Assembly (NCBI RefSeq): GCF_024343775.1 | Contig: NZ_RJUF01000005.1 | Coordinates: forward strand, 51,964 to 115,963 | Direction: 5' to 3' | From: Lacihabitans soyangensis | GTDB taxonomy: Bacteria > Bacteroidota > Bacteroidia > Cytophagales > Spirosomataceae | Length of the DNA stretch: 64,000 nucleotides | Shown: positions 17,583-27,776 of the stretch, piece by piece | Layout: the number at the start of each line of letters is the position of its first letter | Numbering within the stretch: the stretch's first letter is position 1 | Made by a program: the position numbers and the translations under genes | Notes under the pieces: model-generated | Seen by the model: the letters and a program-made list of their open reading frames with translations, nothing else | Told to the model about the DNA's origin: nothing | Database searches by the model: none

Positions 17583-20500
17583 TTATATTTTAGGGAAATA
17601 AATTTCTACTAAAGTACCGATATTTTCAGAGTTTTCTATTAAATCAGAAATTTTATATTCAATATTCTCTTGATTGAGTTTGTTATAATTCTCTATCCTT
17701 TGTGCAGTTATTTTAAGCCCTTGAGACTTATAACCTTTACTCGAAAGTGACTTTATTTTCTCAGCGGCTACTCTCCCAACGCCGTTGTCCTGAATTTTCA
17801 CCAAAATATGGCGGCCATTATCGATAAAAGAAACTCTTAACATTCCCTTGCTATTTCTGTATCTTAAACCATGATTAATAGCGTTTTCTATAAATGGTTG
17901 CAGTAACATCGTGGGTATTTCGCTATACTTACTAACCTTGGGATCTAAATCAAAAACATAATCAAACTTATTTTCAAATCGCAGTTTTTCCAATTCCACA
18001 TAAAGATTGAGATTGGTTATTTCTTCATCCAAGGATATATATTTGCTACGGGACGAATCTAAAAACTGTCGAATAAGTGCCGCAAATTTGGTCAAGTAAG
18101 TATTGGCCATTTGCTCCTCCTTATTGATTATATAACTTTGGATGGAGTTGAGTGCATTGAAAATAAAGTGCGGGTTCATTTGCATTTGCAATGCCCTTAG
18201 TTCAAGTTCAGAATAAGCGTTTTGTGCTATTTCAGTTTCCTGTTTGGCCAAAACAGCCTCGCTTTCAGCCTCTTTTATTTTGGTAATGTCGTTGAGAGTT
18301 CCTATAAGCATTGTACTATTGGCAATAGGCCCCTTTACTACTTTGGTCACACTGGCTATCCATTTGATCTTATCTTTTACTTTAATTCTAAATACACCAT
18401 TTGAATGCCCGGTTTTACCAAGTTTCCGCATCATTCCTCTAACAATTTCCTCGTCCTCTGGTAAGGTATATTGAAGAACCACCTGGTCATCTTTTTTCCA
18501 TTCCTTACTTGAAACACCATAAATGTTTTTAATAGACTCACTCACAAAAAGTGGCTTTAGTGAGGGATATTCTAAAGCCCAAACAACTTCGTCCAGGGAA
18601 TTCAGTATATTAGTCAATTTTTGTTCACTGTCTTTCAGGGCCAACTCCATATTTTTTCTTTGGTCAATATTTCGAACCACCACAACGGCTGATGTAGGAA
18701 AGCCCTCTTGATTTGTAACCGCATTAACACATATTTCCACCCAGAAATAATGGCCCTGATTATGCCTTATTCTTAACTGAAAAAATATATTTTGTCCACT
18801 TTGAGAAGGAATTTTCTGGACAACCTCAAAATAATTCACTAGGTCATCATTATGAATTAAGCCAATTATTTCCTCAGAACTTAGACTTTTTATTGCCTGC
18901 CACGGATAACCAAAAATTTTCTCACACTGTGAGGAATAATAAACGATTTCTAAATCATTAAAAATCATGAAGCCATCAGAAGTATTTTCAGTGATAAAGC
19001 GAAGGCGACTTTCGTTTTCAATGAGTTGTAACTCGTTTCTCTTTCTTTCGGTTATATCATTTATAATTTCGACGATCTGCGTTGGTTTTCCTTGTGAATC
19101 ATAAAGAATTGTCGAAGTCATTTCTACCCAAATCCAATTCCCCTTGAAAGTTTTGATTTTAAATTCAATAGGATGGTTTTTAGAGTTAAAATTAGTATTT
19201 TCGAGAACATATGCTTTATCTTCCAACTCAAACAAATCAGATGGTCTCTTTCCCTTTAGATTTTCCCAATCAACTTCCAAAAGATTCAAATATGCATTGT
19301 TTGCCCAGATTGCCTTTGCCTCTACATCAGAAATGAGTATACTATTATTTATCTTCTGCACCACCACCGAAAGACGCTGAATTTCGTTGTCAATGGTAAC
19401 CTTTTCAGTGACATCCCTCGCAATACCGCTGATTTTTACTAATTGACCTTGTTCATCATAAATGGGAGATATTTTCTCATTGATAATTCTTATTTCGCCC
19501 ATCGGTGTTTTGATTTTGTAGTTTAGGTCTTTTAAAACTCCTTCTTCAAAGCCGTTTTTGCGTTGTTTTATTTTATCAACATCTTCTTGTAATATAAGTT
19601 TTTCGATAAACTGATAATCGAGATAACCCTTAGTCTCATAAATCCCAAAAACCTCATAACACGCCCTACTAATTAATAAAAACTTTGATTGTTGGAGATC
19701 AAACAACCAGAAAACCTCTTCTAGGGCGTCGCTAATTTGCTTAAAGTTATTTTGACTTTCTTCTTTTTGTTTTTCATTTTCAAACTTTTCTATGGCAAGC
19801 CCTAGGCTTGCCCCTATTGAAACTAATAGATTAATATAGTTCTCACCCCATACTTTTTCATTTTCACAATCGTCAAAACCGATAAAGCCAATCATAACAC
19901 CCATAGACATTACGGGTATAACCAACTGACTTTTAATGCCTTGCAAAAACAACCTTTGATAATGCTCTTCATCATCAATGTCCGAAATGACGAATTGGAA
20001 AGGTCGCCCATTCTTAAGCTCATCATAGTATCTGCCGAGTTTTGAATATGCCAACGATTGTAAACTCTCATTCTGCATTTCAGATTTTACACCAATATTT
20101 ACCCACTCTTTTTCCTGCCTAAAATACCCACCTTCAAAATTATTTGTGAAGTAGTAAACACGACTGGAGTTGGATGCTATACCTATCTTTTCCAAAATAC
20201 CATCGAGTGACATTTCCAGATTTGATGTTTGTTGTAATAGTTGACTTACCTCCGCCGTAACTCTCAGAATTTCTGTCCTTTCTATGAGTTTTTTCTCAAC
20301 ATCCTTACGCAATTCTTGCTCGTAAAGCGTTTCTTTAATATTTCCAATATGTCTTGCAAAAGCAATTTCTGTGGCATCCCATTCTTTACGCAAAGTGTGT
20401 TCACAACAAATAACCCCTTTGAATTCATTGCCCAATCTTAATGGAATGTTCATGGTAGATTGAATACCATGCTCAGTGTAATAGTTCTTAAGTTCATCAA

Positions 20501-22136
20501 AAACCAAAGGAGAAGCGAAGACATCAGGGATTAACAAATCCCGATCATTTTCCAAAATATCAACATAAGGCTGCCATTGACTCAAAGCCAATGGGGGAGT
20601 TATATTGTGTTCATCTCGAGATTTTGAGAAGTTGTCGAGACAGGTAATTTGGTCGGCATTCACTTCCCAAATACTGGCAAATTCAATATCCAAGCCTTTT
20701 GTGAGTGCCTCTGTTAAGCGTTTACATTTCTCTGAAAATTTTGTATTCTGTGAGATTGTGCTATTCGAAAGTTCAAACAGAATTTTGTTTCGCAATACAA
20801 TTTTATTCCTTTGCTCGGCTTCTTTGTCTTCTTGCCTGACACGATCTGTGATGTCTATCGCAAAAAGTAGAACACATTTTTTTTCTTGGCCTGGAATAGA
20901 AACTGGAATTTTAATGGTTTGAAAATAGCCTACTCCTCCAATTCTTCTAATTCCTTTTTCTTTCGGAATAATTAGCGATTGACCAGTATCTATGACTTTT
21001 CTATCATCCTCTTGATATTTTTGAATTAACTCAGGAAACGAATTATAGTCCGTGTCACGTCTGCCAATCATTTCATTAGGATCAACTCCGAACATTTCAG
21101 AAGCGTTTCTATTTGCAAAAATAAACTCCCCATCATAGTTTTTCACAGCCAAAAAACCAGGGAAATTATCAATTAGACCCATGCTCATTATTGCCTCAAA
21201 ACTAATACTAGTTTTAGCGTTTCGTAGTTCTGAAATATCCTTGGCTATAACAATTGTTTTAAGTATTTCTCCATTTTCGTTGTAGTAGTAGTTGACTATG
21301 TCTTCTCGGTAAATGACCGTTGATGGGTTCGGCAACAGCCTGAAGTTAATTCTGACACTGCTCATCTTCTTATCTTTGGCTCGTTTAAGTGTTTCTACCA
21401 ACTGCTCAACATCCTCAGGATGAACAAATTTAAAAAGATCATGATCAGTCAAGTTTTCATTGTCAAAAAAACCAGGTTCAAATCCTTTCCGTATTTTGTC
21501 AGAAACAAAAATGAGTTTCCCTTTTTCAAAAATGTAAATTCCATCAGTTATACTATCGGCAACCAATCTAAACTGTTCTTGCAATAGTACCTCAGAAACT
21601 TGACCTTGCACTTCCTGAATATTGCCAATTATGAGTGGAAATTTTGAGCCACTTTCTCCATAACCCATTGTCACTTTCAGTGTCTTGAGCTGTCCATCCG
21701 AGCTCAGTATTTGTATGATATTTTCGTACTCTTTCTTGGTTGATAACACTCCATTGAAGGAATTTATAAGGTTTTGGAGATCATTAAGACCTACTATAAG
21801 TTTAAGAAATGACTCCATCTTGAGCATGTCAACTGACTCAAAACCAAACATCCGTGCGGTGGTGTTGTTAATTTCAAGTTGAGCGGCATTTACTTTATAC
21901 TGCCAAATACCAATTCTAGTCAAATCCAAGAAACTCTTTAATCTCAATGGGTTGAAGGCGATTTCATCCTCCAAGCTGAGTACCATTCTTTCCAATTTTA
22001 TAACATTGGGCTCCGGTGAGTTATTCTGTTTTGAGAAAAATTTCGATAAAAGAGGCCATACCATTCGCCAATATTTCCCTAAAAAGAAGGAAAATATCGA
22101 AAAAACAATAATCACTAAAATAACAGCTGTGTCCAT
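17583..22136 (-). CDS. Giant multi-PAS/GAF LytS-type sensor histidine kinase
   Basis: 1517-residue sensor kinase. One N-terminal helix (about 4-22), then by inspection PAS-like units at about 65-185, 190-310 and 315-440, two GAF-like domains (about 450-610 and 630-790), four more PAS/PAC units (about 795-920, 925-1045, 1050-1170, 1175-1300; signatures such as DITERKR, RDVTEK, NDITKIK), and a LytS-type His_kinase plus HATPase module (about 1318-1517). Phospho-acceptor His is about residue 1323 in MNPHFIFNALNS; N-box IENAINHGL; G-box DNGVGR. The transmitter module is strikingly similar to that of the upstream kinase. Ligands unknown; so many sensor units suggests integration of several cytoplasmic signals. 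Encoded 5 bp before the LytTR regulator. Confidence 0.9.
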   Translation of the reverse strand: MDTAVILVIIVFSIFSFFLGKYWRMVWPLLSKFFSKQNNSPEPNVIKLERMVLSLEDEIAFNPLRLKSFLDLTRIGIWQYKVNAAQLEINNTTARMFGFESVDMLKMESFLKLIVGLNDLQNLINSFNGVLSTKKEYENIIQILSSDGQLKTLKVTMGYGESGSKFPLIIGNIQEVQGQVSEVLLQEQFRLVADSITDGIYIFEKGKLIFVSDKIRKGFEPGFFDNENLTDHDLFKFVHPEDVEQLVETLKRAKDKKMSSVRINFRLLPNPSTVIYREDIVNYYYNENGEILKTIVIAKDISELRNAKTSISFEAIMSMGLIDNFPGFLAVKNYDGEFIFANRNASEMFGVDPNEMIGRRDTDYNSFPELIQKYQEDDRKVIDTGQSLIIPKEKGIRRIGGVGYFQTIKIPVSIPGQEKKCVLLFAIDITDRVRQEDKEAEQRNKIVLRNKILFELSNSTISQNTKFSEKCKRLTEALTKGLDIEFASIWEVNADQITCLDNFSKSRDEHNITPPLALSQWQPYVDILENDRDLLIPDVFASPLVFDELKNYYTEHGIQSTMNIPLRLGNEFKGVICCEHTLRKEWDATEIAFARHIGNIKETLYEQELRKDVEKKLIERTEILRVTAEVSQLLQQTSNLEMSLDGILEKIGIASNSSRVYYFTNNFEGGYFRQEKEWVNIGVKSEMQNESLQSLAYSKLGRYYDELKNGRPFQFVISDIDDEEHYQRLFLQGIKSQLVIPVMSMGVMIGFIGFDDCENEKVWGENYINLLVSIGASLGLAIEKFENEKQKEESQNNFKQISDALEEVFWLFDLQQSKFLLISRACYEVFGIYETKGYLDYQFIEKLILQEDVDKIKQRKNGFEEGVLKDLNYKIKTPMGEIRIINEKISPIYDEQGQLVKISGIARDVTEKVTIDNEIQRLSVVVQKINNSILISDVEAKAIWANNAYLNLLEVDWENLKGKRPSDLFELEDKAYVLENTNFNSKNHPIEFKIKTFKGNWIWVEMTSTILYDSQGKPTQIVEIINDITERKRNELQLIENESRLRFITENTSDGFMIFNDLEIVYYSSQCEKIFGYPWQAIKSLSSEEIIGLIHNDDLVNYFEVVQKIPSQSGQNIFFQLRIRHNQGHYFWVEICVNAVTNQEGFPTSAVVVVRNIDQRKNMELALKDSEQKLTNILNSLDEVVWALEYPSLKPLFVSESIKNIYGVSSKEWKKDDQVVLQYTLPEDEEIVRGMMRKLGKTGHSNGVFRIKVKDKIKWIASVTKVVKGPIANSTMLIGTLNDITKIKEAESEAVLAKQETEIAQNAYSELELRALQMQMNPHFIFNALNSIQSYIINKEEQMANTYLTKFAALIRQFLDSSRSKYISLDEEITNLNLYVELEKLRFENKFDYVFDLDPKVSKYSEIPTMLLQPFIENAINHGLRYRNSKGMLRVSFIDNGRHILVKIQDNGVGRVAAEKIKSLSSKGYKSQGLKITAQRIENYNKLNQENIEYKISDLIENSENIGTLVEIYFPKI

Positions 22137-22184
22137 TTTCTATATCTTAAGTACTAAAAATCAAAGTATAGACGAATGTCAATA

Positions 22185-23366
22185 TCAATTGAGCGGAAAC
22201 CTTACCTCTACTACTGTACCAGTGTCTTCTTGGCTCTCTTGAGGATTGATTATTAGGTCGTTAATCGAAAAACCTATATTGGATTCGTTTATCTTGTTGT
22301 AAGTCACCAATCTCTCAGCAGTAATTTTCAATCCTTGAGATTTGTATCCTTTACGTGTTTTAGACTGTATCTCCTTGGCCACTTTTCGTCCAACTCCGTT
22401 GTCTTCCATTCGACAAATCAGGTGGTCTTTGGAATAAAAAAAATGTATTTTCAAAACACCTTTAACTCGTTTGTATCTAAGTCCATGATTGATGGCATTT
22501 TCAACAAAGGGCTGAAGAATCATCGTTGGTATCTCTATATACTTATTTACTTCAGGATCAACCACTATGGAATAATCAAATTTATCCTCAAACCTTAAGC
22601 TTTCCATTTCAATGTAAATGTTAAGCATCTTTATTTCCTCTTGCAATGATATATATTTACTTCTCGAGGAATCCAAAAACATTCTTATAAGATTGGCAAA
22701 TTTTGACAAATAACTATTGGCCGTGATGGCATCGTGTGTCATCACATACGACTGTATGGAATTGAGGGCATTAAATATAAAGTGCGGGTTCATCTGTAGT
22801 TGGAGTGTACGCAACTCTAACTCTACGATTTTTTTGGTATGACGCTGTTCTTCATCGGCCCAAAACTTCAAGAAACGTTCTCTTCCGTAAAATAAACCGA
22901 AAAGAGAAATAAAACTGGCTCCCCAAAACCACCATGTTCTCCACCATGGCCGCTCAACCTTCACCTGAAAAAATACAGCAGGGGCAAGTTGTTCACTTTT
23001 AGTTTTGTAGGTAACAAAAACATCATATTCTCCAGATGTAATATCTGAAATCTTAAAGCGATTGTCGTGAAAAGCCACCCATTTAGTGGCAGTATGTGAA
23101 AAAAGATTTTTCTTGTCTAACTTATAATAATACGATTGGATGTTTTGACTATTGGGTGGAGTTTTGAAATGCACCTCCACCACATTGTCATAATAATTGA
23201 CCAAATATTTGGGTTTAAAAACGTTGTCCTTACCAGCAATTTCAACATTTTCTATCAAAATTTTTGGCAAAGTAGCAGCCCTCAACTCCCTGAAAGAAGA
23301 AGTCGAGAAAAATATTGAAAGAAACATAGACAGTTTCAATACAACTGCTACTCGAAGATTTTTCAA
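22185..23366 (-). CDS. Y_Y_Y-domain LytS-type sensor histidine kinase
   Basis: 393-residue membrane kinase. N-terminal hydrophobic signal/anchor (about 6-25), a periplasmic beta-domain of the Y_Y_Y type (about 35-137), a transmembrane helix (about 145-161), then the His_kinase module with His195 in LQMNPHFIFNALNS and the HATPase domain (IENAINHGL-type N box, DNGVGR). It resembles the C-terminal third of a hybrid-type Y_Y_Y sensor with the beta-propeller missing. Its start overlaps the phospho-sugar mutase stop by 4 bp; 48 bp separate it from the giant kinase. Both kinases could feed the single LytTR regulator. Confidence 0.9.
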   Translation of the reverse strand: MKNLRVAVVLKLSMFLSIFFSTSSFRELRAATLPKILIENVEIAGKDNVFKPKYLVNYYDNVVEVHFKTPPNSQNIQSYYYKLDKKNLFSHTATKWVAFHDNRFKISDITSGEYDVFVTYKTKSEQLAPAVFFQVKVERPWWRTWWFWGASFISLFGLFYGRERFLKFWADEEQRHTKKIVELELRTLQLQMNPHFIFNALNSIQSYVMTHDAITANSYLSKFANLIRMFLDSSRSKYISLQEEIKMLNIYIEMESLRFEDKFDYSIVVDPEVNKYIEIPTMILQPFVENAINHGLRYKRVKGVLKIHFFYSKDHLICRMEDNGVGRKVAKEIQSKTRKGYKSQGLKITAERLVTYNKINESNIGFSINDLIINPQESQEDTGTVVEVRFPLN

Positions 23367-25126
23367 TTTAAATCTAATTCTTGACCAATATGGGCCACTT
23401 TCTGCTTAAGTCTTTCTAAAGTTTGGTTAAACTCGCTTTTGTTTTTAAGCTTATCTTTTACACCAATATAAAATTTAATTTTCGGTTCCGTTCCTGAGGG
23501 TCTACAAGTAAACTTAGTACCGTCCTCGGTAAAAAACTGTAGAACGTTGGAAGACTCCATACCCATTTTTCCAGATTCTATCAGGCTCGACTCACCGGTT
23601 ACAAGGTTTTTACGTGTTAACTCACCTAAGTCGTCCATCCTAATCACCTTAGAGCCTGCTAAGGTTTTTGGTGGATTATTTCTAAAATCCGTCATCATTT
23701 GTTGAATTTCTTCAGCACCCGTTTTACCTTTTTTAGTTACCGAAATGAGGCCTTCATAGTAAAAACCAAAGGTTTTGTACATATCAGCCAAGAAATCAAA
23801 CAGGCTAATACCCTTATCTTTAGCGTAAGCTGTAAGTTCGGCTATCATGGCACAACTTGCTATGGCATCTTTGTCTCGTACTTTGTCACCAATTAGGTAG
23901 CCGTAGCTCTCTTCTCCACCGCCAATAAACGTCTGCTTTCCTTCCAACTCTCTAATAACCTGAGCGATATATTTGAAGCCAGTAAGTGTGTTGTAACATT
24001 TAACACCCGCTTTTTCAGCCATGGCGTCTATTAGGTCTGTAGTCACGATAGTTTTACACACAAACTCATTTCCAGTAATTTTTCCACCTGCTTTCCAGAC
24101 TTTCAACAAGTAAAAAATAATCAAACTAGCTGCCTGATTACCATTTAACAACTGCCACTCTCCTTCCGGATTTTTGACACCCATACCTACTCTATCCGCA
24201 TCTGGATCAGTAGCTATAACCAAGTCAGCATCTATCTCTTGTGCCTTTTTTAGTGCCAAGCTCATGGCTTCTTTTTCTTCTGGGTTAGGATATACCACCG
24301 TCGGAAAATTACCATCTGGCGTGGCTTGTTCTTGTACGATGGTCACATTTTCAAAACCTAACTGTGCCAAAGCTGGTGGTACCATCGTAATACCTGTACC
24401 ATGTATGGAGCTGAAAACGATTTTCAGATCCTTCTGTTTTTTTATGATTCTTGGCGAAACAGCAATGCTTTTTACGGCCTTGAGGTATTTTTTATCTAAT
24501 ACCTCTCCAATCATTTTAATTCTTTTCTTTACTCCTTTGAACTTTATATATTTTACATTGGTAATGGCGTTTACTTCAGCAACAATATTCTTATCATGTG
24601 GAGCTACTACCTGTGAGCCATCGACCCAATACACTTTGTAGCCGTTGTACTCTCTGGGATTATGAGAAGCCGTAATAACTATTCCAGACTGACAACCTAA
24701 CTCCCTCACTGTAAACGACAACTGAGGTGTTGGACGAAGTTCTTTATAGAGATACACTGTTATACCGTTTGCTGAAAGTATGTCGGCAGCTATCTTACCA
24801 AACTCTGAAGAAAAATTCCTGCTGTCGTAGGCAATCGCAACCTTAATTTCTTGACAGGCGAAACATTTGTTTAGATAATTAGCTAAACCTTGAGTTGCGG
24901 CACCTACTGTGTATTTATTCATCCTATTAGACCCCACCCCAAGCTCACCACGCATACCACCCGTACCAAACTCCAAGTTTTTGTAGAAAGAGTCGGTCAA
25001 TTGAGTAGTATTTTCACCATCTATTAAAGTCTGTATTTGGTCTTTTACATCTTGGTCATAACGTCCCTTTAACCAAGTTTTAATATTTTTTTCGGCTGTA
25101 GCGTCTAATTTCAGTTTTTTCAACAT
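23363..25126 (-). CDS. Phospho-sugar mutase (phosphoglucomutase/phosphomannomutase)
   Basis: Alpha-D-phosphohexomutase family enzyme, 587 residues, interconverting hexose 1- and 6-phosphates (or the pentose equivalents); substrate preference cannot be read. Catalytic phosphoserine loop TASHNP with Ser154, metal loop DPDADRVG near residue 305, sugar loop GGGEESYG, and C-terminal phosphate loop CRPSGTEPKIKFY. The length fits the PGM2-like group common in Bacteroidota. Start ATG 25126. Its stop overlaps the start of the Y_Y_Y kinase gene, tying the regulators to this metabolic gene in one transcript. Confidence 0.93.
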   Translation of the reverse strand: MLKKLKLDATAEKNIKTWLKGRYDQDVKDQIQTLIDGENTTQLTDSFYKNLEFGTGGMRGELGVGSNRMNKYTVGAATQGLANYLNKCFACQEIKVAIAYDSRNFSSEFGKIAADILSANGITVYLYKELRPTPQLSFTVRELGCQSGIVITASHNPREYNGYKVYWVDGSQVVAPHDKNIVAEVNAITNVKYIKFKGVKKRIKMIGEVLDKKYLKAVKSIAVSPRIIKKQKDLKIVFSSIHGTGITMVPPALAQLGFENVTIVQEQATPDGNFPTVVYPNPEEKEAMSLALKKAQEIDADLVIATDPDADRVGMGVKNPEGEWQLLNGNQAASLIIFYLLKVWKAGGKITGNEFVCKTIVTTDLIDAMAEKAGVKCYNTLTGFKYIAQVIRELEGKQTFIGGGEESYGYLIGDKVRDKDAIASCAMIAELTAYAKDKGISLFDFLADMYKTFGFYYEGLISVTKKGKTGAEEIQQMMTDFRNNPPKTLAGSKVIRMDDLGELTRKNLVTGESSLIESGKMGMESSNVLQFFTEDGTKFTCRPSGTEPKIKFYIGVKDKLKNKSEFNQTLERLKQKVAHIGQELDLN

Positions 25127-25175
25127 ATCGTTTTAATTTAAGGAAGAGACAAATAAATAAATATTAAGAAACTAA

Positions 25176-26030
25176 TCAAAATATTTGGTTCAAATTCTGT
25201 TTTATTGTGTTAAAAATGGTGTCCGTAGGCAAATCGTTAGCATCTGTACCGAAGGGGTCTTCTATTTCTTCTGCTAGCAATTCTATACCGACAAAAACAT
25301 AGAAAATAAGTGCAACAATAGGGCATGCCCAGTAGCCAAATTCCCTAACAAAACCAATCGGCATAGTAAAAATATAAATGAAAATTACTTTTTTCAAAAA
25401 CAAACTATATGAAAAAGGTATTGGCGTTTTCTTGATTCTTTCACAACCACCCAAAATATCCATGAAAGACTTCAGGTCGTCATTGAGATACACCATTTTC
25501 ATATAACTATCGTCATGATTTTGCAACAACAAAGTAACCTTTTGGTGAATGATATTCATTATACCCAAAGGGATATTATCGTGGTATTCAGCCAATAAAT
25601 CCCTAGTTTTTTGATTCAGTGACTTCAAATTCACCCCATTTCGTAGGTGTTCTTTGGTAGCATAAACAAAGTCAATAAGTAACAGCTTAATATCTGCTTT
25701 TATCTCACTTCCCCCTTCTATTTGATTGATTTTGAGGGTCAAACTTCTGGTGTTATTCACCATGGCTCCCCAAAGCTTTCGCCCTTCCCACCACCTATCA
25801 TAGGCTGAGTTTGTTCTGAAAACCAACAGCATAGACAACACAAAACCCACCAATGAATGAATGACTGTAGTGTTTTTAAAAGTAACATGGAAGTAGTCGT
25901 TTTCTAAAAACGCTACAAACGCAGTAAATAAAGCCACACCCAAAATACCTGGAAGTAATTGTCTGAAAGTATCACTCTTATGAAAATCAAATATGAGTTT
26001 CCACCAATCTTTAGGGTTGTAACTTACCAT
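25176..26030 (-). CDS. Bestrophin family anion channel
   Basis: 284-residue membrane protein of the bestrophin/UPF0187 family, pentameric channels in animals and bacteria (the bacterial homologue from Klebsiella conducts cations). Family features are an N-terminal WWKLIFDFHKSDT, the pore-helix region LVFRTNSAYDRWWEGRKLWG, and the C-terminal ELLAEEIEDPFGTDANDLP motif. Lies 13 bp after the M28 peptidase stop, 49 bp before the sugar mutase start, so probably in the same leftward transcript. Confidence 0.93.
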   Translation of the reverse strand: MVSYNPKDWWKLIFDFHKSDTFRQLLPGILGVALFTAFVAFLENDYFHVTFKNTTVIHSLVGFVLSMLLVFRTNSAYDRWWEGRKLWGAMVNNTRSLTLKINQIEGGSEIKADIKLLLIDFVYATKEHLRNGVNLKSLNQKTRDLLAEYHDNIPLGIMNIIHQKVTLLLQNHDDSYMKMVYLNDDLKSFMDILGGCERIKKTPIPFSYSLFLKKVIFIYIFTMPIGFVREFGYWACPIVALIFYVFVGIELLAEEIEDPFGTDANDLPTDTIFNTIKQNLNQIF

Positions 26031-26043
26031 TATGGGGCGAAAT

Positions 26044-27399
26044 CTAGTTTAAATTATCTAACAAATATACCAACGCTGCCATGGATGCAGCACCTAACTC
26101 CAGCTCACGCTTATTTACCGTCTCAAAAGTGTCGTTGCTCGCATGGTGATAGTCAAAATACCTTTGAGAATCAGGTTTGAAACCTATTATGACCGTGCCA
26201 GTTTTGGCTAAAGGGCCAATATCGGCTCCACCACTACCTCTGCCGATTTCGTGCAAGCCATAAGGGGAAAGCAGAGGTTTAAAGGCTGTCAGAGCATTTA
26301 CTTGATTATCATTACCGACAATCCCAAATCCACGAGGAGTAAATCCCCCAGAATCAGACTCTATGGCATAAAGATGTTTCTCCTTTTTCTTTTCTGCCAC
26401 ATCTGCATAAGTTGTACCACCTTTTAGACCGTTTTCTTCATTCATAAACATTACCACTCTAATGGTCCTTTTGGGTTTGTAACCGAGAGCCTTTAATGTT
26501 CTCAAAACCTCTATGGATTGCATACAGCCTGTGCCATCATCGTGTGCTCCTTCAGCCAAATCCCAAGAGTCCAAATGTCCACCTACCACGATAATCTCCT
26601 CAGGCTTTTCAGAACCAATGATTTCACCAATGACATTGTGAGAAGGGGCATCTGCTAATGTCTGACAATTTTGTTTAAAATAGAACTGCGTTCTTGGGTG
26701 AGATTTCAAAGTTCTACTAAGCTCATTGGCCGCATTGGTAGAAATAGCTGCAGCAGGAATCATTCCTCCACCAGCGTATCGCATAGAACCTGTGTGAGGA
26801 AAATCATCATTCCGAAGATTCATTGAGCGAACAATCACCCCTACTGCACCATATTGAGCGGCTTGCGAGGCTCCACCACCACGCTGATCTACAGCTCCAC
26901 CGTAAGCTTCAAATGTGTTTATTTTGGTGGGATCCATTGGTCTATTAAAAAACACTATTTTGCCCTTTATCTTTTGCTCTCCAAGGTCTTTAAGCTCTTT
27001 AAAATTCTGTACCTCAATCACCTCGGCCATCAAACCTGATTTAGAGCTTGCCACCGAACCTCCTAAAGCGGCTATAGGAACATTTATCTTCTTACCATCT
27101 TTTATAAAATATGCCTCTTCCTTTGAACCCCTTGTCCAGTGAGGCACCGTCACATCTTGTAGAAAGACTTTATCAAAACCATAGGATTCCATCACTTTTT
27201 TGGTGTATTCGACCGCTTTTTTTGCTCCAGTAGAACCGCTCAGTCTCGGCCCAATGGATTTGCACAATACGCGTAGGTTATCATAAGCCTCGCCTTTGGC
27301 AAGTGTTTCATCATATATTTTTTTGATAAAAATAGAGTCCTGATTTTGAGCAAAAACCATTACTGTAGGGAGAAGGACTAAAAAAAGAGCTTTAAGCAT
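26044..27399 (-). CDS. Secreted M28-family zinc peptidase
   Basis: 451-residue exported metallopeptidase (aminopeptidase/carboxypeptidase Q-like). Signal peptide MLKALFLVLLPTVMVFAQ, a PA-type insertion in the middle (about 130-230, ending near the glycine-rich RYAGGGMIPAAAIS), and the catalytic zinc domain with HLDSWDLAEGAHDDGTG (His/Asp ligands), MNEENGLKGG (Glu-Glu), ESDSGG and the last His in YHHASNDTFE. Likely cleaves periplasmic or extracellular peptides. First gene of the leftward run; no clear -7 box seen. Confidence 0.9.
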   Translation of the reverse strand: MLKALFLVLLPTVMVFAQNQDSIFIKKIYDETLAKGEAYDNLRVLCKSIGPRLSGSTGAKKAVEYTKKVMESYGFDKVFLQDVTVPHWTRGSKEEAYFIKDGKKINVPIAALGGSVASSKSGLMAEVIEVQNFKELKDLGEQKIKGKIVFFNRPMDPTKINTFEAYGGAVDQRGGGASQAAQYGAVGVIVRSMNLRNDDFPHTGSMRYAGGGMIPAAAISTNAANELSRTLKSHPRTQFYFKQNCQTLADAPSHNVIGEIIGSEKPEEIIVVGGHLDSWDLAEGAHDDGTGCMQSIEVLRTLKALGYKPKRTIRVVMFMNEENGLKGGTTYADVAEKKKEKHLYAIESDSGGFTPRGFGIVGNDNQVNALTAFKPLLSPYGLHEIGRGSGGADIGPLAKTGTVIIGFKPDSQRYFDYHHASNDTFETVNKRELELGAASMAALVYLLDNLN

Positions 27400-27496
27400 A
27401 GGTATACGATTTAAGAAAATCTTGAAGAAAACAAATCATACAATATTACTGAATAAAAAGTCATTTCATGGGCATTCACAATAAAATTTGAGCAAA

Positions 27497-27528
27497 AAAA
27501 ATGCCCTCATCCAGCAGAATGAGAGCAC
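27497..27528 (-). terminator. Terminator of the 56-aa membrane protein gene
   Basis: On the minus strand, stem TGCTCTCAT/ATGAGGGCA (one mismatch) followed by eight T. Confidence 0.75.
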
Positions 27529-27554
27529 TCAAATATTCTTTAAGGCCAGTTTTA

Positions 27555-27725
27555 TCAATGCTCGTGAAGATTGTCTCTGTCGTAACCATTAGCAAAAATA
27601 CCTGTAATGATTAGAGCACCTACTATGAAAGTAAAAAGGTCGCCGAAAACACCTAAAACTGCCAAAATCAAAACATAAACTGTAATCATCAACCAAGAAG
27701 GTACTTTTTCTATTGCTTGTCCCAT
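27555..27725 (-). CDS. Small 56-aa membrane protein
   Basis: Short gene read from ATG 27725 to TGA 27555, starting MGQAIEKVPSW and ending NLHEH. It has one or two hydrophobic helices (about residues 11-46) and a charged tail (NGYDRDN). I do not recognise a family. Support for a real gene: a perfect -7 promoter element with TTG 19 bp upstream, an intact frame, a plausible membrane protein sequence, and its own terminator downstream. It is transcribed divergently from the 282-aa gene. Confidence 0.72.
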   Translation of the reverse strand: MGQAIEKVPSWLMITVYVLILAVLGVFGDLFTFIVGALIITGIFANGYDRDNLHEH

Positions 27726-27746
27726 ATTTTCAATTCTTTATTTCTG

Positions 27747-27776
27747 CAAAAATAATAGATAATTCTATTTGTCCAA
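27747..27776 (-). promoter_or_regulatory. Promoter of the small membrane protein gene
   Basis: Minus-strand TATTTTTG (27747-27754) is a perfect -7 element, with TTG (27774-27776) 19 bp upstream. It overlaps the opposing rightward promoter. Confidence 0.65.

Noticed and set aside
24174..24641. 155-codon ORF antisense to the phospho-sugar mutase
   Set aside because: Lies wholly within a conserved gene on the other strand, has no promoter or recognisable domain, and is a shadow frame.
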